From assembly GCF_002237655.1 (NCBI RefSeq), contig NZ_NOKT01000029.1, forward strand, positions 45,333 through 109,332: a DNA stretch of 64,000 nucleotides, given 5' to 3'. Below, one piece after another: positions 9,234 to 17,843 of this stretch. Numbering within the stretch: position 1 is the stretch's first letter; each line of letters begins with the position of its first letter. A program made the translations under genes and the position numbers. Source of the stretch: Streptomyces sp. XY006. GTDB lineage: Bacteria; Actinomycetota; Actinomycetes; Streptomycetales; Streptomycetaceae. A model generated the notes under the pieces. That model ran no database searches. It saw only the letters and a list, made by a program, of their open reading frames with translations, and was not told the origin of the DNA.

Positions 9234-10552
9234 CGGTCGACGCCTCCCATCACGGGGTCGATGGACGCGACGGCGACGATGACGTCGGCGACCTGGCCGC
9301 CTTCGCACATCGCCGCCATCGCCTGAAGGTTGGTGAAGGACGGGTCGCGGAAGTGGACCCGGTAGGGGCGGGTGCCGCCGTCGGAGACGACGTGCACCCC
9401 GAGCTCGCCCTTGGGCGACTCGACCGCCGCGTAGGCCTGTCCCGGCGGGACGCGGAAGCCCTCGGTGACCAGCTTGAAGTGGTGGATCAGGGCCTCCATG
9501 GAGGTGCCCATGATCTTCTTGATGTGGTCGAGGGAGTTGCCGAGCCCGTCGGGGCCCAGGGCGAGCTGGGCGGGCCAGGCGATCTTCTTGTCGGCGACCA
9601 TGACCGGGCCGGGCTGCAGCCGGTCCAGGCACTGCTCGACGATCCTCAGCGACTGGCGCATCTCCTCCAGGCGGATCAGGAAGCGGCCGTAGGCGTCGCA
9701 GGTGTCGGCGGTCGGGACGTCGAAGTCGTACGTCTCGTAGCCGCAGTACGGCTGGGCCTTGCGCAGGTCGTGCGGCAGGCCGGTGGAGCGCAGGATCGGA
9801 CCCGTGGCGCCGAGGGCCATGCAGCCGGCCAGGTCGAGGTAGCCGATGTCCTGCATGCGGGCCTTGAAGATGGGGTTCCCGGTGGCGAGCTTGTCGTACT
9901 CCGGGAGGTTCTTCTTCATCTTCTTCACGAACTCGCGGATCTGGTCCACGGCGCCGGGCGGCAGGTCCTGGGCGAGGCCGCCGGGGCGGATGTACGCGTG
10001 GTTCATCCGCAGGCCGGTGATCAGCTCGTAGATGTCGAGAATGAGTTCACGATCACGGAATCCGTAGATCATGATCGTCGTGGCGCCGAGTTCCATGCCG
10101 CCGGTGGCGATGCACACCAGGTGCGAGGACAGGCGGTTCAGCTCCATCAGGAGCACGCGGATGATGGAGGCGCGGTCGGGGATCTGGTCCTCGATGCCGA
10201 GCAGCTTCTCGACGCCGAGGCAGTACGCCGTCTCGTTGAAGAACGGCGTCAGGTAGTCCATGCGCGTCACGAACGTGGTGCCCTGCGTCCACGTGCGGTA
10301 CTCGAGGTTCTTCTCGATGCCGGTGTGCAGATAACCGATTCCGCAGCGGGCCTCGGTGACGGTCTCGCCCTCGATCTCCAGGATCAGGCGGAGCACGCCG
10401 TGCGTGGACGGGTGCTGCGGGCCCATGTTGACGACGATGCGCTCGTCGTCGGCGCGGGCCGCGGACTGGACGACCTCGTCCCAGTCGCCGCCGGTGACCG
10501 TGTAGACGGTGCCTTCGGTGGTCTCCCGAGGGGAGGCGTGCGAAGTGCTCAT
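9230..10552 (-). CDS. nuoD: NADH-quinone oxidoreductase subunit D
   Basis: A 440-residue 49-kDa-type subunit that helps form the quinone-binding site. Signatures include NMGPQHPSTHGVLRLILEIEG near residue 40, followed by IGYLHTGIEKNLEYRTW. Length and motif spacing are normal. The ATG at 10552 overlaps the nuoC stop by 4 nt. It is separate from nuoC here, unlike the nuoCD fusion of E. coli. Confidence 0.96.
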   Translation of the reverse strand: MSTSHASPRETTEGTVYTVTGGDWDEVVQSAARADDERIVVNMGPQHPSTHGVLRLILEIEGETVTEARCGIGYLHTGIEKNLEYRTWTQGTTFVTRMDYLTPFFNETAYCLGVEKLLGIEDQIPDRASIIRVLLMELNRLSSHLVCIATGGMELGATTIMIYGFRDRELILDIYELITGLRMNHAYIRPGGLAQDLPPGAVDQIREFVKKMKKNLPEYDKLATGNPIFKARMQDIGYLDLAGCMALGATGPILRSTGLPHDLRKAQPYCGYETYDFDVPTADTCDAYGRFLIRLEEMRQSLRIVEQCLDRLQPGPVMVADKKIAWPAQLALGPDGLGNSLDHIKKIMGTSMEALIHHFKLVTEGFRVPPGQAYAAVESPKGELGVHVVSDGGTRPYRVHFRDPSFTNLQAMAAMCEGGQVADVIVAVASIDPVMGGVDR

Positions 10553-11285
10553 GAGTACGACCTCCGCTGGTCCGGAGCCGGGATCTGGGCGCCCTTGTAC
10601 TCGACGGGGATGCCGCCGAGGGGGTAGTCCTTGCGCTGCGGGAAGCCCTGCCAGTCGTCCGGCATCATGATCCGCGTCAGGGCCGGGTGGCCGTCGAAGA
10701 CGATCCCGAAGAAGTCGTAGGTCTCGCGCTCGTGCCAGTCGTTGGTCGGATAGACCTCGAACAGGGACGGGATGTGCGGGTCGCCGTCGGGGGCGCTGAC
10801 CTCCAGGCGGATCACCCGGTTGTGGGTGATCGAGCGCAGGTGGTAGACGGCGTGCAGCTCGCGGCCCTTGTCGTGCGGGTAGTGCACGCCGCTGACGCCG
10901 GTGCACAGCTCGAAGCGCAGGGCCGGGTCGTCGCGCAGGGTGCGGGCGACGCGGACGAGGTGCTCGCGCTCGATGTGGAAGGTCAGCTCGTCGCGGTCGA
11001 CGACCGTCTTCTCGATGGCGTTGTCCGGGAGCAGGCCCTGCTCCTCCAGAGCCCCCTCCAGTTCGTCGGCGACCTCGTCGAACCAGCCGCCGTAGGGGCG
11101 GGTCGCCGGTCCCGGGAGCCGGACCGAGCGGACCAGGCCGCCGTAGCCGGAGGTGTCGCCGCCGTTGTTCGCGCCGAACATGCCGCGCTGGACGCGGATC
11201 TCCTCGCCGCCCTGGCCGCGCTGGCCCGGGAGGTTCTCCGCGGAGAGGTCCTTCTCGGGATTGACACCGTTGCCGTTCGCGTCGC

Positions 11286-11289
<4 letters not shown>
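10549..11289 (-). CDS. nuoC: NADH-quinone oxidoreductase subunit C
   Basis: A 246-residue 30-kDa-type subunit. The diagnostic segment ERETYDFFGIVFDGHPALTR lies near residue 195, followed by GFPQRKDYPLGG. The first ~60 residues (Asn/Gly-rich, then VRSVRLPGPATRPYGGWFDE) extend beyond the core fold. The ATG at 11289 overlaps nuoB by 4 nt, which supports this start. Confidence 0.95.
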
Positions 11290-11840
<551 letters not shown>

Positions 11841-11853
11841 GACTTGTGGCCCC

Positions 11854-12213
11854 TCAGTCCCATTCCAGGCCGCCGCGCCGCCATACGTACGCGTACGCGA
11901 CGAAGACGGTGAGCACGAAGAGCAGCATCTCCACGAGCCCGAAAATCCCCAGGGCGTCGAAGGTGACGGCCCAGGGGTAGAGGAAGACGATCTCGATGTC
12001 GAAGACGATGAAGAGCATCGCCGTCAGGTAGTACTTGATGGGGAAGCGCCCGCCGCCGGCCGGCGTGGGGGTCGGCTCGATACCGCACTCGTAGGCCTCG
12101 AGCTTGGCCCGGTTGTACCGCTTGGGCCCGATCAACGTGGCCATGACCACGGAGAAGATCGCAAAGCCTGCCCCGAGGGCTCCCAGTACGAGGATGGGCG
12201 CATAAGCGTTCAC
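11854..12213 (-). CDS. nuoA: NADH-quinone oxidoreductase subunit A
   Basis: A 119-residue membrane subunit with three hydrophobic helices and the family motif YECGIEPTP in the first loop, plus FDIEIVFLYPWAV at the start of helix 2. The GTG start at 12213 is preceded by a purine-rich GAGAGGAGCGAGGAG stretch that should serve as ribosome site. It is the first gene of the nuo operon, so the upstream region controls the whole complex. Confidence 0.95.
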   Translation of the reverse strand: MNAYAPILVLGALGAGFAIFSVVMATLIGPKRYNRAKLEAYECGIEPTPTPAGGGRFPIKYYLTAMLFIVFDIEIVFLYPWAVTFDALGIFGLVEMLLFVLTVFVAYAYVWRRGGLEWD

Positions 12214-12320
12214 CGCTCCTCGCTCCTCTCAGTCGGCACTGACTGCTGGCGGTTAGCGTCGGGCTCACGTCCGCCCCAGCAGCCCCGCGAACCCCGCCCG
12301 CCCCGGCGAAGATCGGGAAC

Positions 12321-12338
12321 ATGTGAAGCAGGTCACAA
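12321..12338. promoter_or_regulatory. Candidate Rex (NADH/NAD+ sensor) operator upstream of nuoA
   Basis: The 18-mer ATGTGAAGCAGGTCACAA matches the Rex consensus TTGTGAA-N4-TTCACAA at all but two specified positions (first base A, and G instead of T at position 12). It lies 108 nt upstream of the nuoA start. Rex of Streptomyces senses the NADH/NAD+ ratio and controls respiratory genes, so an operator in front of NADH dehydrogenase is biologically sensible. Binding is inferred, not shown. Confidence 0.6.
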
Positions 12339-12411
12339 GCCCAACCGCGTGCATCTTATGCCCGACGCTCTGTGATCTGCGACACGGGGTATTGCACAAG
12401 CTTTGTGATCT

Positions 12412-12968
12412 CCACCACCTGACGATCGATCATGAAGTCGGATGAGCGGTGATCTTCACACGCGAAGCGTCCGAGTGATCACCAGAGGTGACATTTTGGC
12501 TCGTCAGCGCAGCTCGGAGGGCGCGTCTCCATATCAAGAGAGTTCGCGTGCATGCAAATTGGCGGTGGACTCGGTCTCTTGATAGAGGCGCGTTCACACC
12601 TCCGGGGGTGTACGGGGCGAGGTGTGGACGCGTGAGTACGTTCACGATCTTCGCGGGGCCGTGATCCGGCCGTGACCGACGCGCCGGTGACGCCACCCCC
12701 GGGGCAACCGTTCCGTGACGTCCGCCACATTGATGAGAGCTGCGTGAGAACGGGGCTTGGCCAATCAACCCAACGAATGGTAGGCGCGGGGCAATTCGGG
12801 CGTATTGATCAAACACCGTGATCACAGGCCGGTCACAGGGCGCCCGCAATGTCCGTTACGGCGTCAATAAAGGGCCTCGTTCGGGGTTTTTGGGCCCCGC
12901 GTTGAACAACTGTGGCGCAGCACACGTTTCTTGAAGATATGAAGGAGCCCCTGGTACCGGTTGTTCCC
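12412..12968. other. Long intergenic region between divergent nuoA and the NlpC/P60 gene
   Basis: No convincing gene is seen. The stretch is less GC-rich than its surroundings and carries several GTGATC/GATCAC-type words. An extended inverted repeat has core arms TATCAAGAGA (12532-12541) and TCTCTTGATA (12575-12584). I looked for a c-di-AMP riboswitch, often found ahead of Streptomyces wall-hydrolase genes, but could not recognise its conserved blocks with confidence. Confidence 0.5.
12532..12584. repeat. Inverted repeat, 10-bp perfect arms, 33-nt centre
   Basis: TATCAAGAGA and TCTCTTGATA are exact reverse complements. Flanking bases extend the pairing imperfectly (CGCGTCTCCA on the left, GAGGCGCG on the right). 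The centre contains the AT-richer GCATGCAAATTG. It may be a paired operator or a hairpin in a leader transcript. Confidence 0.6.
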
Positions 12969-13778
12969 ATGTCCCACACCGCTCACATACGCAGCCACCG
13001 GAAGCCCCGCCGCAGCGCGACCTCTTCGATCGCCATGCGTGCCGGAGTTGCCGGTGGCGTTCTCAGCATGGCAGCGGCGGGTGCGTCGGCCTCGGCGAAC
13101 GCCGCCGAGCCGGTGACGCAGACCATCGAACTGCCCACCCTGACGGCCGACATGTCCGCCGCGGTCGCCCAGTCCGCGGCCGCCACGCAGCAGGCCGCCG
13201 CGAACTACGAGCTGCGCGCAGAGCGTGACGCGGCCGCCGCCAAGGCCGCCGCGGAGGCCAAGAAGGACCTCGCCGAGGCGAAGAAGAAGGCCGAGGCCAA
13301 GAAGAAGGCCGCCGAGGCCGCCCGCAAGGCCGCCGCCGAGCGTGCCGAGCGCAGCGCCGAGCGTGCCACCCTCTCCGCCTCCGCCTCCGCCTCCACCTCC
13401 ACGTCGGTCTCGGCGCCCGCCAGCGGCAGCGTCGCCACCGTCATCGCCTTCCTCAAGGCGCAGGTGGGCGACGCCTACGTCATGGGCGCCACCGGTCCCA
13501 ACGCCTGGGACTGCTCCTCCCTCGTGCAGGCCGCGTACAAGCAGGTGGGTGTGGACCTGCCGCGCGTCTCGCAGGACCAGTCGATGGCCGGCACGGACGT
13601 GCCGCTCTCCAGCGTCCAGGTCGGCGACATCCTGTACTGGGGCGGCAAGGGCTCCGCGTACCACGTGGGTGTCTACATCGGTAACGGCCAGTACCTGGAC
13701 GCGGCCAACCCGTCCAAGGGCGTCGTCATCCAGGACCTGTCGGGCTACCCGGCGTCGGGCGCGGTGCGCGTCCTCTGA
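12969..13778 (+). CDS. Secreted NlpC/P60 (C40) cell-wall hydrolase
   Basis: A 269-residue secreted peptidoglycan peptidase. An Arg-rich N-terminus (RKPRRSATSS) and an Ala-rich hydrophobic segment end near ANAAEP, giving a signal peptide of about 46 residues, possibly Tat type. Residues ~80-130 are a long Ala/Lys/Glu coiled coil. The C-terminal NlpC/P60 domain (about 155-269) has the catalytic Cys in DCSSLVQAAY (C182) and His in YHVGVYIGNG (H232). The ATG at 12969 is preferred because it precedes the signal peptide. An in-frame ATG at 12939 is possible, but its codons contain the AAGGAG that would otherwise be the ribosome site, so the start is not certain. Confidence 0.87.
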   Translation: MSHTAHIRSHRKPRRSATSSIAMRAGVAGGVLSMAAAGASASANAAEPVTQTIELPTLTADMSAAVAQSAAATQQAAANYELRAERDAAAAKAAAEAKKDLAEAKKKAEAKKKAAEAARKAAAERAERSAERATLSASASASTSTSVSAPASGSVATVIAFLKAQVGDAYVMGATGPNAWDCSSLVQAAYKQVGVDLPRVSQDQSMAGTDVPLSSVQVGDILYWGGKGSAYHVGVYIGNGQYLDAANPSKGVVIQDLSGYPASGAVRVL

Positions 13779-13814
13779 CGTCATCTCACCACTGATGCAT
13801 ACATAAACGGGCAA

Positions 13815-13847
13815 GAGGGCCGCTGCCACCGTTCGGCAACGGCCCTC
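13815..13847 (+). terminator. Stem-loop terminator after the NlpC/P60 gene
   Basis: GAGGGCCGCTGCC pairs with GGCAACGGCCCTC with one mismatch across a short loop, 37 nt after the stop codon. There is no T-run, which is common for Streptomyces terminators. Confidence 0.65.
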
Positions 13848-14139
13848 CCGGCCTGTCCGGGCCCGCCCCGCACACCCCGGCACGCCCACACGCCCCTCCA
13901 GGGCCCCTGTGAGCGCCTCGCCGGGGTCCGGCGCATCCGGGCGGCCCGAGTCGGCGTCGCGGCCCGCCGACGCCCTTCAGGGACTCCGGCCCCGGCGACG
14001 GGACGACTCCGGGCCTACTCGCGCCCTATGCCCGAATTGTTCGCGCCCGGCGGCGCCTTGACGGCGGGTCCGGCACATCGCCCGGCGCGACGAGGTGTAC
14101 GCGCGCCGGGCCGTCGGTGTGGTCGCCCCGGGCGGCGGG
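13848..14139. other. Intergenic region, nothing recognised
   Basis: Very GC-rich spacer between convergent genes. I see no coding frame with typical codon bias, no RNA gene and no clear repeat. Confidence 0.5.
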
Positions 14140-15423
14140 TCAGGCCTTCGGCGCGACCTTGCTCAGGCCGTTGATGATCCGGTCCATCGCGTCGCCGCCC
14201 GTCGGGTCGGTGAGGTTCGCGAGGAGCTTCAGCGTGAACTTCATCAGCAGCGGGTGCGTGAGGCCGCGCTGGGCGGCGATCTGCATGACCTTGGGGTTGC
14301 CGATGAGCTTCACGAAGGCGCGGCCGAGGGTGTAGTAGCCGCCGTAGGTGTCCTTCAGGACGCGCGGGTAGCGCTGGAGGGCCAGCTCCCGGCCGGCCGG
14401 GGTGGAGCGCGCGTGGGCCTGGACGATGACGTCGGCCGCGATCTGGCCGGACTCCATGGCGTAGGCGATGCCCTCGCCGTTGAAGGGGTTCACCAGGCCG
14501 CCGGCGTCGCCGACGAGCAGCAGGCCCTTGGTGTAGTGCGGCTGGCGGTTGAAGGCCATGGGGAGCGCGGCGCCGCGGATCGGGCCGGTCATGTTGTCCG
14601 GGGTGTAGCCCCAGTCCTCCGGCATGGAGGCGCACCAGGCCTTCAGGACCTCGCGCCAGTCCAGTTCCTTGAAGGACTCGGAGGTGTTGAGCACGCCCAG
14701 TCCGACGTTGGAGGTGCCGTCGCCCATGCCGAAGATCCAGCCGTAGCCGGGCAGGAGGCGGTCCTGGGGGCCGCGGCGGTCCCACAGTTCCAGCCAGGAC
14801 TCCAGGTAGTCGTCCTCGTGGCGGGGGCTGGTGAAGTACGTGCGGACCGCCACGCCCATCGGGCGGTCCTCGCGGCGGTGCAGGCCCATCGCGAGGGAGA
14901 GCCGGGTGGAGTTGCCGTCGGCGGCGACGACCAGCGGGGCGTGGAAGGTGACCTCGCGCTTCTCCTCGCCGAGCTTGGCGTGCACGCCGGTGATGCGGCC
15001 CGTGCGGTCGTCGACGACCGGCGCGCCCACGTTGCACTTCTCGAACAGCCGGGCACCGGCCTTCTGGGCCTGCCGGGCGAGCTGCTCGTCGAAGTCGTCG
15101 CGCTTGCGGACCAGGCCGTAGTCGGGGAAGGAGGCGAGATCCGGCCAGTCGAGCTGGAGGCGCACTCCCCCGCCGATGATCCGCAGACCCTTGTTGCGCA
15201 GCCAGCCGGCCTCTTCCGAGATGTCGATGCCCATCGCCACGAGCTGCTTGACGGCGCGCGGGGTCAGGCCGTCGCCGCAGACCTTCTCGCGCGGGAACTC
15301 GGTCTTCTCCAGGAGCAGTACGTCGAGCCCGGCCTTGGCGAGGTGGTACGCGGTGGTGGAGCCGGCTGGCCCCGCGCCGACGACGATGACATCGGCGGTG
15401 TTTTCGGAGAGGGGCTCGGTCAC
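14140..15423 (-). CDS. Geranylgeranyl reductase family flavoprotein, probable menaquinone side-chain reductase (MenJ-like)
   Basis: A 427-residue FAD-dependent oxidoreductase. The N-terminus VIVVGAGPAGSTTAYHLAKA is a Rossmann dinucleotide motif, EKTEFPREKVCGDGLTPRAV is the family's conserved second block, and GLLLVGDAGGLVNPFNGEGI near residue 300 binds FAD. Family members reduce isoprenoid double bonds. With nuo, menG, mqnC and mqnA all in this window, partial saturation of the menaquinone tail, as by mycobacterial MenJ, is the likeliest role. Archaeal-type lipid reduction is less likely. The GTG at 15423 (VTEPLSENT) follows a GGGGAG-like site; an ATG 51 nt upstream would add an unlikely extension. 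Confidence 0.82.
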   Translation of the reverse strand: MTEPLSENTADVIVVGAGPAGSTTAYHLAKAGLDVLLLEKTEFPREKVCGDGLTPRAVKQLVAMGIDISEEAGWLRNKGLRIIGGGVRLQLDWPDLASFPDYGLVRKRDDFDEQLARQAQKAGARLFEKCNVGAPVVDDRTGRITGVHAKLGEEKREVTFHAPLVVAADGNSTRLSLAMGLHRREDRPMGVAVRTYFTSPRHEDDYLESWLELWDRRGPQDRLLPGYGWIFGMGDGTSNVGLGVLNTSESFKELDWREVLKAWCASMPEDWGYTPDNMTGPIRGAALPMAFNRQPHYTKGLLLVGDAGGLVNPFNGEGIAYAMESGQIAADVIVQAHARSTPAGRELALQRYPRVLKDTYGGYYTLGRAFVKLIGNPKVMQIAAQRGLTHPLLMKFTLKLLANLTDPTGGDAMDRIINGLSKVAPKA

Positions 15424-15625
15424 GGCGGGATCTCCCCAAGGTTCGAAATCTGCGTGCCGACCGGCACAGGACACGGGCAGTCTATTCAGCGCACTTGATC
15501 ACCCGGCCGAAGGGCCGCCCCCGGCGCGACACGTCCGGTGACGCTCGGTAGTCGACTGTCACAGAAAGACACCTGTCGCTTCCGGCCGCCGCGGGGCCGG
15601 AGTTACCCTTCCTGTACCGCTGGGG

Positions 15626-15973
15626 GTGACATCTGTGCACATATCCCACAAAACACCCGAGGTGCGGGTACCGCGCCTGGTCGGTCTGATGGCCGTGGAC
15701 GCCCGCGAGACGGCCCGGGCGCAGGGACTGTTCCTCAACGCGCCGGACCGGCCCGACTTCCATCTCGCCGTGGTCGACTACGTCGTCCGCCAGTACCCGC
15801 AGCCCGGTGCCGAGGTGCCGCGGGACTCGATGGTCTACGTCTGGTTCGACTTCGGGCCGGGCGAGGGCGGCGGAGGCGTACACGAGCCGCGCGTCCCGAG
15901 ACCGCCCCGGGGCGGACTGCAACGGGAGCTGGACGAACCGGGCGACCCGTACATGGTGCTCAGCGACCGCTAG
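15626..15973 (+). CDS. Small PASTA-domain protein
   Basis: A 115-residue protein with one PASTA-like unit (VPRLVGLMAVDARETARAQG, then VVRQYPQPGAEVPRDSMVYV), followed by a Gly/Pro/Arg-rich tail. It has no signal peptide or membrane helix, so it is probably cytoplasmic. PASTA units bind muropeptides or beta-lactams in kinases and penicillin-binding proteins, but a free-standing cytoplasmic copy has no known job. The GTG at 15626 has a GGGGG stretch just before it; the GTG at 15635 is an alternative. It is divergent from the reductase gene and convergent with menG. Confidence 0.68.
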   Translation: MTSVHISHKTPEVRVPRLVGLMAVDARETARAQGLFLNAPDRPDFHLAVVDYVVRQYPQPGAEVPRDSMVYVWFDFGPGEGGGGVHEPRVPRPPRGGLQRELDEPGDPYMVLSDR

Positions 15974-16035
15974 GACCCGTCGTCCGGATCAGGTCGCAGG
16001 AAGCCGGCAGTGCTGGTCGGCGCGCCCGTCGGGCG

Positions 16036-16731
16036 TCAGTCCTTCTTGAAGCCCCGGTGCAGGGCGACGATCCCGCCGCTCAGGTTGCGCCAGGCCACCC
16101 GCGACCAGCCGGCCCCGCCCAGCCGCTGCGCCAGGGCCGGCTGGTCGGGCCAGGCGCGGATGGACTCGGCGAGGTAGACGTAGGCGTCGGGGTTGGAGGA
16201 GACGGCCCGGGCGACCGGCGGCAGGGCGCGCATCAGGTACTCGGTGTAGACCGTGCGGAACGGCGCCCACGTGGGGTGCGAGAACTCGCAGATCACGATG
16301 CGCCCGCCGGGCCGGGTCACCCGGTGCATCTCGCGCAGCGCGGCGTCCGTGTCCTGGACGTTGCGCAGCCCGAAGGAGATGGTGACGGCGTCGAAGCTGT
16401 CGTCCTTGAACGGCAGCCGCGTCGCGTCCCCGGCGGTGTAGGGCAGCCAGGGCTGGCGCTGCTTGCCGACCTGGAGCATGCCCTGGGAGAAGTCGCAGGG
16501 GACGACGTAGGCGCCGGTGCGGGCGAAGGGCAGCGAGGAGGTGCCCGTGCCGGCCGCGAGGTCGAGGATCTTCTGCGCCGGGCGCGCGTCGACCGCCTTG
16601 GCGACCTCCTTGCGCCAGCGCCGGTCCTGGCCGAGGGACAGCACGTCGTTGGTCAGGTCGTACCGTTCCGCCACGTCGTCGAACATCGAGGCGACTTCGT
16701 GCGGCTGCTTGTCCAGGGATGCGCGGGTCAC
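16036..16731 (-). CDS. menG: Demethylmenaquinone methyltransferase
   Basis: A 231-residue UbiE/MenG-type SAM-dependent C-methyltransferase that makes the last step of menaquinone. The SAM motif is ILDLAAGTGTSSLPFA. DAVTISFGLRNVQDTDAALREM and RPGGRIVICEFSHPT are UbiE family signatures. Length is normal. The GTG at 16731 (VTRASLDKQP) overlaps the stop of the acyltransferase gene by 4 nt, so menG is translated as the last gene of an envelope operon. Confidence 0.93.
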   Translation of the reverse strand: MTRASLDKQPHEVASMFDDVAERYDLTNDVLSLGQDRRWRKEVAKAVDARPAQKILDLAAGTGTSSLPFARTGAYVVPCDFSQGMLQVGKQRQPWLPYTAGDATRLPFKDDSFDAVTISFGLRNVQDTDAALREMHRVTRPGGRIVICEFSHPTWAPFRTVYTEYLMRALPPVARAVSSNPDAYVYLAESIRAWPDQPALAQRLGGAGWSRVAWRNLSGGIVALHRGFKKD

Positions 16732-17843
16732 GGGCCCATTGTTGCAGGACGCCCTCCGGGCAGGAGCCGGGGTGCGCGCCGTGCCGCCACGTCCTCCACC
16801 CATCCGCACAGCAGCACGAACACCGCGATCAGCAGCCAGCCGACGCCGAACAGGAACCACTGGCTCTCCAGGGGCAGATACGCCTCGAAGGCGGGCACGT
16901 CCCAGCACCGGTCGATCAGCGGCACGGCCAGGATCAGCGCGATCTCGTGCCACAGGTAGACCGTCACCGCCCGGGCGTTGAGGACCGTCACGAGCCGGTC
17001 CAGGCGGCGGTGCCGGGCCAGGGCCGCGAAGCCGGTGCCGAGACGGGCCTTGGCGTACAGCAGCAGCGTCACGAACCCGGCGGACCAGAAGGCCTGCGCG
17101 AGCGGGTTCTCGTCCAGGTCGTACGTGCCGTACTCGGCCCGGTGCGCGAGGGCGTACCAGGCGCCGCAGGCCAGGGCGGCCGAGGCGAGCGGCAGCACCG
17201 CCGCCGGTTTCAGCCGGGCCAGCACGCCGTCGTGGTGCGCGAAGCCGAGGAGCCAGCAGCACAGGAAGGTCGCCAGGTCGGTGAGGACGCTGCCGAACCG
17301 GCCGTCCGGCGGCCGCCAGGCGTACGTGAGGGCGACGACCGGGACGAGGGAGGCGAGCAGGACGGGGCCGGGCGCGCGCCGGAAGAGCCGCAGCAGCGGC
17401 GGGGAGAGGAGCACGAACCACAGGTAGGTGCGCAGGTACCAGACGATCTCCCAGGCCTGTTCGCCCCAGGCGCTGCCCGGCGGGTCGCCGAGCGGGACGG
17501 CCCAGAAGACGATCTGCCATCCCGGCATCCAGCCGTGCACCAGCATCGCGCCGGTCACGAACAGGCCCCAGAACCAGAAGGGCGGCAGCAGCCGGCGGAC
17601 CCGGCTCGCGAGCACCCCGGCCGCCGGGCGCCTGAGCGACCGGGCCATCAGGGTGCCGGCCAGGCCGAACATCACCCCCATGGACGGGAAGACCAGCCCG
17701 GCCCAGGCCCACTCGAAGGTGTGATAGGCGACGACCCGGACCAGGGCCACCGCACGGAGGGTGTCGAAGTAGCGGTCGCGGCCGGCCGGCGCCGCGGTGC
17801 GGATCCGCTCCGCGGCCACGGCGCCCTTGCGGTGGGTCCCCAT
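16728..17843 (-). CDS. Membrane acyltransferase (acyltransferase 3 family)
   Basis: A 371-residue integral membrane protein with about ten hydrophobic helices. The N-terminus DRYFDTLRAVALVRVVAYHT contains the D..R....R....H pattern of acyltransferase-3 enzymes, which O-acylate sugars or antibiotics at the membrane. No soluble domain is fused. Its ATG shares one base with the stop codon of the upstream deacetylase-glycosyltransferase, and its 3' end overlaps menG by 4 nt. Acylation of the polysaccharide made by the upstream enzyme is a reasonable inference. Confidence 0.83.
   Translation of the reverse strand: MGTHRKGAVAAERIRTAAPAGRDRYFDTLRAVALVRVVAYHTFEWAWAGLVFPSMGVMFGLAGTLMARSLRRPAAGVLASRVRRLLPPFWFWGLFVTGAMLVHGWMPGWQIVFWAVPLGDPPGSAWGEQAWEIVWYLRTYLWFVLLSPPLLRLFRRAPGPVLLASLVPVVALTYAWRPPDGRFGSVLTDLATFLCCWLLGFAHHDGVLARLKPAAVLPLASAALACGAWYALAHRAEYGTYDLDENPLAQAFWSAGFVTLLLYAKARLGTGFAALARHRRLDRLVTVLNARAVTVYLWHEIALILAVPLIDRCWDVPAFEAYLPLESQWFLFGVGWLLIAVFVLLCGWVEDVAARRAPRLLPGGRPATMGP

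Noticed and set aside
12395..12407. CACAA-GCT-TTGTG palindrome as a second Rex site
   Set aside because: The half-sites are in the opposite order to Rex (TTGTGA...TCACAA) and the spacing is wrong.
12640..12968. Possible c-di-AMP (ydaO) riboswitch before the NlpC/P60 gene
   Set aside because: Position is right for Streptomyces wall-hydrolase genes, but I could not identify the conserved blocks by eye. A covariance-model search would settle it.
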